Assembly (NCBI GenBank): GCA_900554215.1 | Contig: USGG01000049.1 | Span: 1 to 15,274 of the forward strand | Length of the DNA: 15,274 nt | Reading direction: 5' to 3' | Source of the DNA: an uncultured Megasphaera sp. | Lineage (GTDB): Bacteria > Bacillota > Negativicutes > Veillonellales > Megasphaeraceae | In this document: piece by piece, positions 11,677 through 15,274 of the stretch | How the letters are laid out: each line of letters starts with the position of its first letter | How positions within the stretch are numbered: position 1 is the stretch's first letter | The notes under the pieces: generated by a model | What the model saw: only the letters and a program-made list of their open reading frames with translations | Told to the model about the DNA's origin: nothing | Databases searched by the model: none | Translations under genes and position numbers: made by a program

Positions 11677-13374
11677 ATGAAAATGACCGGAGCACAAGCG
11701 ATCATCGAAAGCTTGAAACGTGAACAAGTACAAGTCGTCTTCGGCTATCCCGGCGGATCTGTTCTGACCTTGTACGATGAATTATACAAAGCCAAATTTC
11801 CCCATATTTTAACAGGCCACGAACAGGGCGCCGTCCACGCCGCCGACGGCTACGCCAGGGCGACGGGCAAGGCGGGCGTATGCTTCGCCACGTCGGGCCC
11901 CGGTGTGTGCAACATGGTCACGGGCATTGCGACGGCCAACATGGACTCTATCCCTCTCGTCGTCATCAGCGGACAGGTCGCGACGACCTTCATCGGCCGC
12001 GACTCCTTCCAGGAAGCCGACATTTCGGGGATCACGACGCCGATTACGAAGCACAACTACCTAGTAAAGAACGTCAAGGATCTGCCCCGGGTGCTGCGGG
12101 AAGCCTTTTACATCGCCACGACGGGCCGACCCGGCCCGGTCCTCGTCGACGTAGCCAAGGACGTATTCGATGCCGAATTCGACTATGAATATCCCGAAAC
12201 GGTAGAGCTGCGGGGCTACAGCGGCGTATACACGGGGCAGGCCTACGACATCGACCGCACCGTAGCGGCGCTGGAACAGGCGAAGCGCCCCGTCCTCCTG
12301 ACGGGCGGCGGCATCATCCTCGCCGATATGGCCGCTCCCCTGTGGGACGTCGTCCAGAAGACGCAGGTGCCGGTTATTACGTCCCTCATGGGCAAGGGGG
12401 CCGTGCCCGATTCGTACGACGCCCATCTGGGCATGGTAGGCATGCACGGCTCGTACGCCGCCAACATGGCTGTGACGAAGTGCGACCTGCTCATTGCCGT
12501 CGGTACGCGGTTTGACGACCGCATTACAGGCGACGTGGAAAACTTTGCCCCCAATGCCCAGATCGTCCATTTCGATATCGACAAGGTAGAAATCAACAAG
12601 ATCGTCCATGCCGATATCAGCGTCAACGGCGACCTTCGCTGGTCCCTGCCGCTGTTTGCCGAAAAGGTAGGGCAAAGCGGCGTCGATTTCGCCGCCCAGT
12701 TTGCCGACTGGCGGAAAGAGGTCCTAGCTATGAACGAGGCCCATCCCTTTGCGACGCGGGATCTTCCCGATGCCGTATCGCCGCAGAAGCTGTTCGAAGC
12801 CGTCAACAGCCGTTTGGGCGCAGACGACTTCGTCGTCACCGACGTAGGCCAGCATCAGATGTGGGCCGCCCAGTTCTGCGACATTTCAAAGCCTCGTCAC
12901 TTCATTACCTCTGGCGGTTTGGGGACCATGGGCTACGGCCTGCCGGCGGCCATGGGGGCCAAGCTGGGATGCTCCGGCTCGACGGTCGTGCTGTTTACCG
13001 GCGACGGCAGTATCATGATGAACTGCCAGGAATTTGCGACGCTCCATAAATACGGCGTCGACGTCAAGGTCGTCGTCCTGCACAACAGCGTCCTCGGCAT
13101 GGTAAACCAGTGGCAGCGCCTGTTTTACGGCCAGCATTATTCCCAGTCGGTCATCGCCGACAACCCGGATATTACGGCCGTATCGGGAGCCATGGGCGTA
13201 CCAGGGCGGACCGTCCGCAAGCCCGAAGAACTGGCCCAGGGCCTGGACTGGCTCTTTGCCGCTGAAGGAGCGGCGCTGCTGGACGTCTGCATTCCGGCCG
13301 ATGAAAACGTATATCCCATGGTACCGGGCGGCAAGCGCCTGGACGAAATGGTCTTAGGAGGAGAAGCACAATGA
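11677..13374 (+). CDS. ilvB: Acetolactate synthase, large (catalytic) subunit
   Basis: Joins two pyruvates, or pyruvate and 2-oxobutyrate, into acetohydroxy acids with thiamine diphosphate, Mg2+ and FAD; the committed step of the pathway. 565 aa, the usual length. The catalytic Glu49 is in TGHEQGAVHAADGYA. The central FAD-binding part contains GGGIILAD and GTRFDDRITGD. The ThDP/Mg motif begins GDGSIMMN at residue 442. The start ATG at 11677 is preferred: AAGAGGG (11661-11667) is 9 nt upstream, while an in-frame GTG at 11671 would be only 3 nt away. The stop overlaps the ilvN start (ATGA), so the two subunits are translationally coupled, in keeping with a fixed complex. Confidence 0.97.
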   Translation: MKMTGAQAIIESLKREQVQVVFGYPGGSVLTLYDELYKAKFPHILTGHEQGAVHAADGYARATGKAGVCFATSGPGVCNMVTGIATANMDSIPLVVISGQVATTFIGRDSFQEADISGITTPITKHNYLVKNVKDLPRVLREAFYIATTGRPGPVLVDVAKDVFDAEFDYEYPETVELRGYSGVYTGQAYDIDRTVAALEQAKRPVLLTGGGIILADMAAPLWDVVQKTQVPVITSLMGKGAVPDSYDAHLGMVGMHGSYAANMAVTKCDLLIAVGTRFDDRITGDVENFAPNAQIVHFDIDKVEINKIVHADISVNGDLRWSLPLFAEKVGQSGVDFAAQFADWRKEVLAMNEAHPFATRDLPDAVSPQKLFEAVNSRLGADDFVVTDVGQHQMWAAQFCDISKPRHFITSGGLGTMGYGLPAAMGAKLGCSGSTVVLFTGDGSIMMNCQEFATLHKYGVDVKVVVLHNSVLGMVNQWQRLFYGQHYSQSVIADNPDITAVSGAMGVPGRTVRKPEELAQGLDWLFAAEGAALLDVCIPADENVYPMVPGGKRLDEMVLGGEAQ

Positions 13375-13883
13375 TGAGACAGCACTTGGCTATTTTAGCC
13401 GACAATAAACCGGGCGTACTCACCCACGTGGCCGGCCTCATCAGCCGCCGGGCCATCAATATCGAATGCATCAACGCCGGCTATACGGAAGAGCCGGACG
13501 TGACGCGCATCAACATCGTCGTCTCCGTCGAAAACCGCTGGGAGCTCGACCAGGCCGTCAACCAGCTGGCGAAGCTCATCGACGTCATCAAGGTCGTCAA
13601 CCTGGACGACGCGCCTCTCGTCAGCTACGAGCTGGCTATGATAAAAATTAAATGCGACACGCCGGCGGCGCGGGACGAGCTGACCAATATTGCCAACTTG
13701 TTTCACGCCAAGGTCGTCGACGTACAGCGCGATTCCCTGATCTTCCGCCTGACGGGACGGGAGGACCATATCGAAGCGCTGCTGCGGATGCTCGACGACT
13801 ACGAGGTCATTGAAATTGCCAGAACGGGGCAGATTTCCTTGTCCCGCGGCGTCATCCCCGTCAAGCATATGCGCATGAGATAA
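13371..13883 (+). CDS. ilvN: Acetolactate synthase, small (regulatory) subunit
   Basis: 170-aa regulatory subunit that activates the catalytic subunit and confers feedback inhibition by valine or other branched-chain amino acids. The N-terminal ACT domain (about 4-75) has LAILADNKPGVLTHVAGLIS and RRAINIECINAG; the C-terminal ACT-like domain (about 80-158) has IKIKCDTPAARDEL and FRLTGREDHIEALL. AGGAGG (13356-13361) lies inside the end of ilvB, 9 nt before the ATG. A second in-frame ATG follows at once (13374). The gene is often also called ilvH. Confidence 0.95.
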   Translation: MMRQHLAILADNKPGVLTHVAGLISRRAINIECINAGYTEEPDVTRINIVVSVENRWELDQAVNQLAKLIDVIKVVNLDDAPLVSYELAMIKIKCDTPAARDELTNIANLFHAKVVDVQRDSLIFRLTGREDHIEALLRMLDDYEVIEIARTGQISLSRGVIPVKHMRMR

Positions 13884-13912
13884 TATACCCTATATACGAA
13901 AGGATAGTTGAT

Positions 13913-15274
13913 ATGAGAAGCGACGTAGTAAAAAAAGGAAGCACCCGTACGGCCCACCGCACCTTGTTTCACGCTATGGGCTACAGCGACGAAGACTTGC
14001 AGAAGCCGTTGATCGGCGTGGTCAACGCCTTTAACGAAATCATTCCCGGCCACATGCACCTGCGGGAAATCGCCGAAGCCGTCAAGCTGGGCATCGCTGC
14101 TGCCGGCGGCACGCCTATCGAATTTCCGGCCATCGGTATCTGCGACGGCATCGCCATGGGCCACGACGGCATGAAATACCCTCTTGCCAGTCGAGAGCTT
14201 ATCTGCGACTCCATCGAAGCCGTCGCCAACGGCCACGCCTTCGACGGCTTGGTCATGATTCCCAACTGCGATAAAATCGTTCCGGGCATGCTCATGGCTG
14301 CCGGACGCATCAATATCCCGACAGTCGTCGTCAGCGGCGGCCCCATGCTGGCCGGACGTCACAAGGGGAAGGATATCAGCGTCAGCACCATGTTCGAAGC
14401 GGCCGGCAAGGTCGAATCGGGCCAGATGACGCCGGAAGAAATGCACCAGATGGAACACGAAGCCTGCCCGGGCCGCGGATCCTGTGCCGGCATCTTTACG
14501 GCCAACACGATGAACTGCATGACCGAAGTCCTGGGTATGGGCCTTCCCGGCAACGGCACCATTCCGGCGGCTTATTTCGGAGCCCGTCGCATGCTGGCGA
14601 AAAAGGCCGGGGCCGTCGTCATGGAGCTGGTGAAGAAAAATATCTGCCCGCGGGACATCATGACGGTGGAATCCTTTGAAAACGCCATCGCCGTCGACAT
14701 GGCCATCGGCGGCTCGACCAATACGGTGCTCCACCTGCCGGCTATCGCTCACGAAGCGGGCATTGACCTGCCGCTGCAGAAGTTTGACGAAATCAGCCGC
14801 AAGGCAGCGTACATCTGCAAGATGAGCCCCGGCGGCACATACCATATGAAGGATTTGAACGAAGCCGGCGGCATCAGCGCCGTCATGAAGGAATTGACGA
14901 AGCTGGGTATCATTCACACGGAGGCCAAGACCGTGACGGGAACCATCGGCGAACGCATCGCCCATGCAGACATCGAACGGCCTGACGTCATCCACAGCGT
15001 AGACAATGCTTACATGAACCGCGGCGGCATCGCCATCCTGTCGGGCAACCTGGCTCCCGACGGAGCGGTCATCAAGGAAAGCGCCGTCGAACCGGATTTG
15101 CTGGTCTACCAAGGCACGGCCAAGTGCTACGACTCGGAAGAAGAAGCCATCGAAGCGATTATCGGCGGCGGCATTAAAGAAGGTAACGTCGTGGTTATCC
15201 GCTACGAAGGGCCGAAGGGCGGCCCGGGGATGCGGGAAATGCTCAACCCGACGGCGGTCATTACGGGCATGGGC
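13913..15274 (+). CDS. ilvD: Dihydroxy-acid dehydratase (5' part, runs off the window)
   Basis: Third common step: dehydrates 2,3-dihydroxy acids to the 2-oxo acid precursors of Val and Ile; an iron-sulfur enzyme. 454 codons are present without a stop, of about 550 expected. It begins MRSDVVKKGSTRTAHRTLFH. Visible motifs are PAIGICDGIAMGHDGMKY, MIPNCDKIVPGML (cluster-ligand Cys), and ACPGRGSCAGIFTANTMNC (further ligand Cys in GSC, with Arg where many relatives have Cys or Thr two residues earlier). The loop VVNAFNEIIPGH lacks the extra Cys found in the [2Fe-2S] class, so a [4Fe-4S]-type enzyme is more likely. AAAGGAT (13899-13905) is 7 nt before the ATG, 29 nt after ilvN. Last visible gene of the T-box operon. 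Confidence 0.96.
   Translation, partial: MRSDVVKKGSTRTAHRTLFHAMGYSDEDLQKPLIGVVNAFNEIIPGHMHLREIAEAVKLGIAAAGGTPIEFPAIGICDGIAMGHDGMKYPLASRELICDSIEAVANGHAFDGLVMIPNCDKIVPGMLMAAGRINIPTVVVSGGPMLAGRHKGKDISVSTMFEAAGKVESGQMTPEEMHQMEHEACPGRGSCAGIFTANTMNCMTEVLGMGLPGNGTIPAAYFGARRMLAKKAGAVVMELVKKNICPRDIMTVESFENAIAVDMAIGGSTNTVLHLPAIAHEAGIDLPLQKFDEISRKAAYICKMSPGGTYHMKDLNEAGGISAVMKELTKLGIIHTEAKTVTGTIGERIAHADIERPDVIHSVDNAYMNRGGIAILSGNLAPDGAVIKESAVEPDLLVYQGTAKCYDSEEEAIEAIIGGGIKEGNVVVIRYEGPKGGPGMREMLNPTAVITGMG

Noticed and set aside
13799..15112. 437-aa minus-strand ORF opposite ilvD
   Set aside because: Shadow of ilvD, which is open for the whole 454 codons with all family motifs; the minus frame crosses the ilvN-ilvD junction.
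1..15274. tRNA, rRNA, insertion sequences, phage genes or CRISPR arrays
   Set aside because: None was recognised by eye; a tRNAscan or IS search could confirm this.

Overview
The window reads as chromosomal DNA of a diderm Firmicute of the class Negativicutes, most likely Megasphaera or a close Veillonellaceae relative. This is inferred from content, not from a search. Evidence: Firmicute-type AGGAGG ribosome binding sites and a T-box leader occur next to outer-membrane biology, namely a trimeric autotransporter with an ESPR signal, a YadA-type anchor and a C-terminal SLH domain. That combination is characteristic of the Negativicutes. No plasmid, phage or insertion-sequence hallmark was seen.

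Layout. (1) 1-339: 3' end of rplL (ribosomal protein L7/L12) and its terminator. (2) 388-1663: a DUF819-family membrane protein with terminator. (3) 1733-2719: an aldo/keto reductase with its own promoter, broken by a one-base frameshift. (4) 2749-3036: a compact locus with the layout of an Fst/par-type type I toxin-antitoxin: a 27-aa membrane peptide, a convergent antisense RNA, a shared bidirectional terminator and direct repeats at the two 5' ends. (5) 3203-4168: two small exported proline-rich proteins, each with its own terminator. (6) 4371-8287: an operon-like unit made of a short leader ORF interrupted by a run of 13 G, an intrinsic terminator inside the alternative reading of that leader, a small triple zinc-finger protein, and a 1031-aa trimeric autotransporter adhesin. 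(7) 8317-8806: a second candidate type I toxin-antitoxin, with a 23-aa hydrophobic peptide and two copies of an antisense RNA unit, one of them lacking a toxin. (8) 8844-10199: a DUF815 AAA+ ATPase. (9) 10223-15274: a T-box-controlled branched-chain amino acid operon, ilvC-ilvB-ilvN-ilvD, with ilvD running off the window.

How the parts work together. The ilv genes encode consecutive steps from pyruvate/2-oxobutyrate to the 2-oxo acids of Val, Ile and Leu; the T-box would sense an uncharged tRNA, probably tRNA-Ile from a tentative AUC specifier. In the adhesin unit, 13 G stops the leader ORF before the internal terminator. A change to 11 or 14 G would let ribosomes read across the terminator and into the start of the zinc-finger gene. 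This suggests, as a hypothesis, a slipped-strand switch acting through translation-dependent attenuation of adhesin expression. The two toxin-antitoxin candidates differ in logic: the first uses direct repeats that make the 5' regions of the two RNAs complementary; the second uses an inverted repeat so that both RNAs carry a similar 5' leader.
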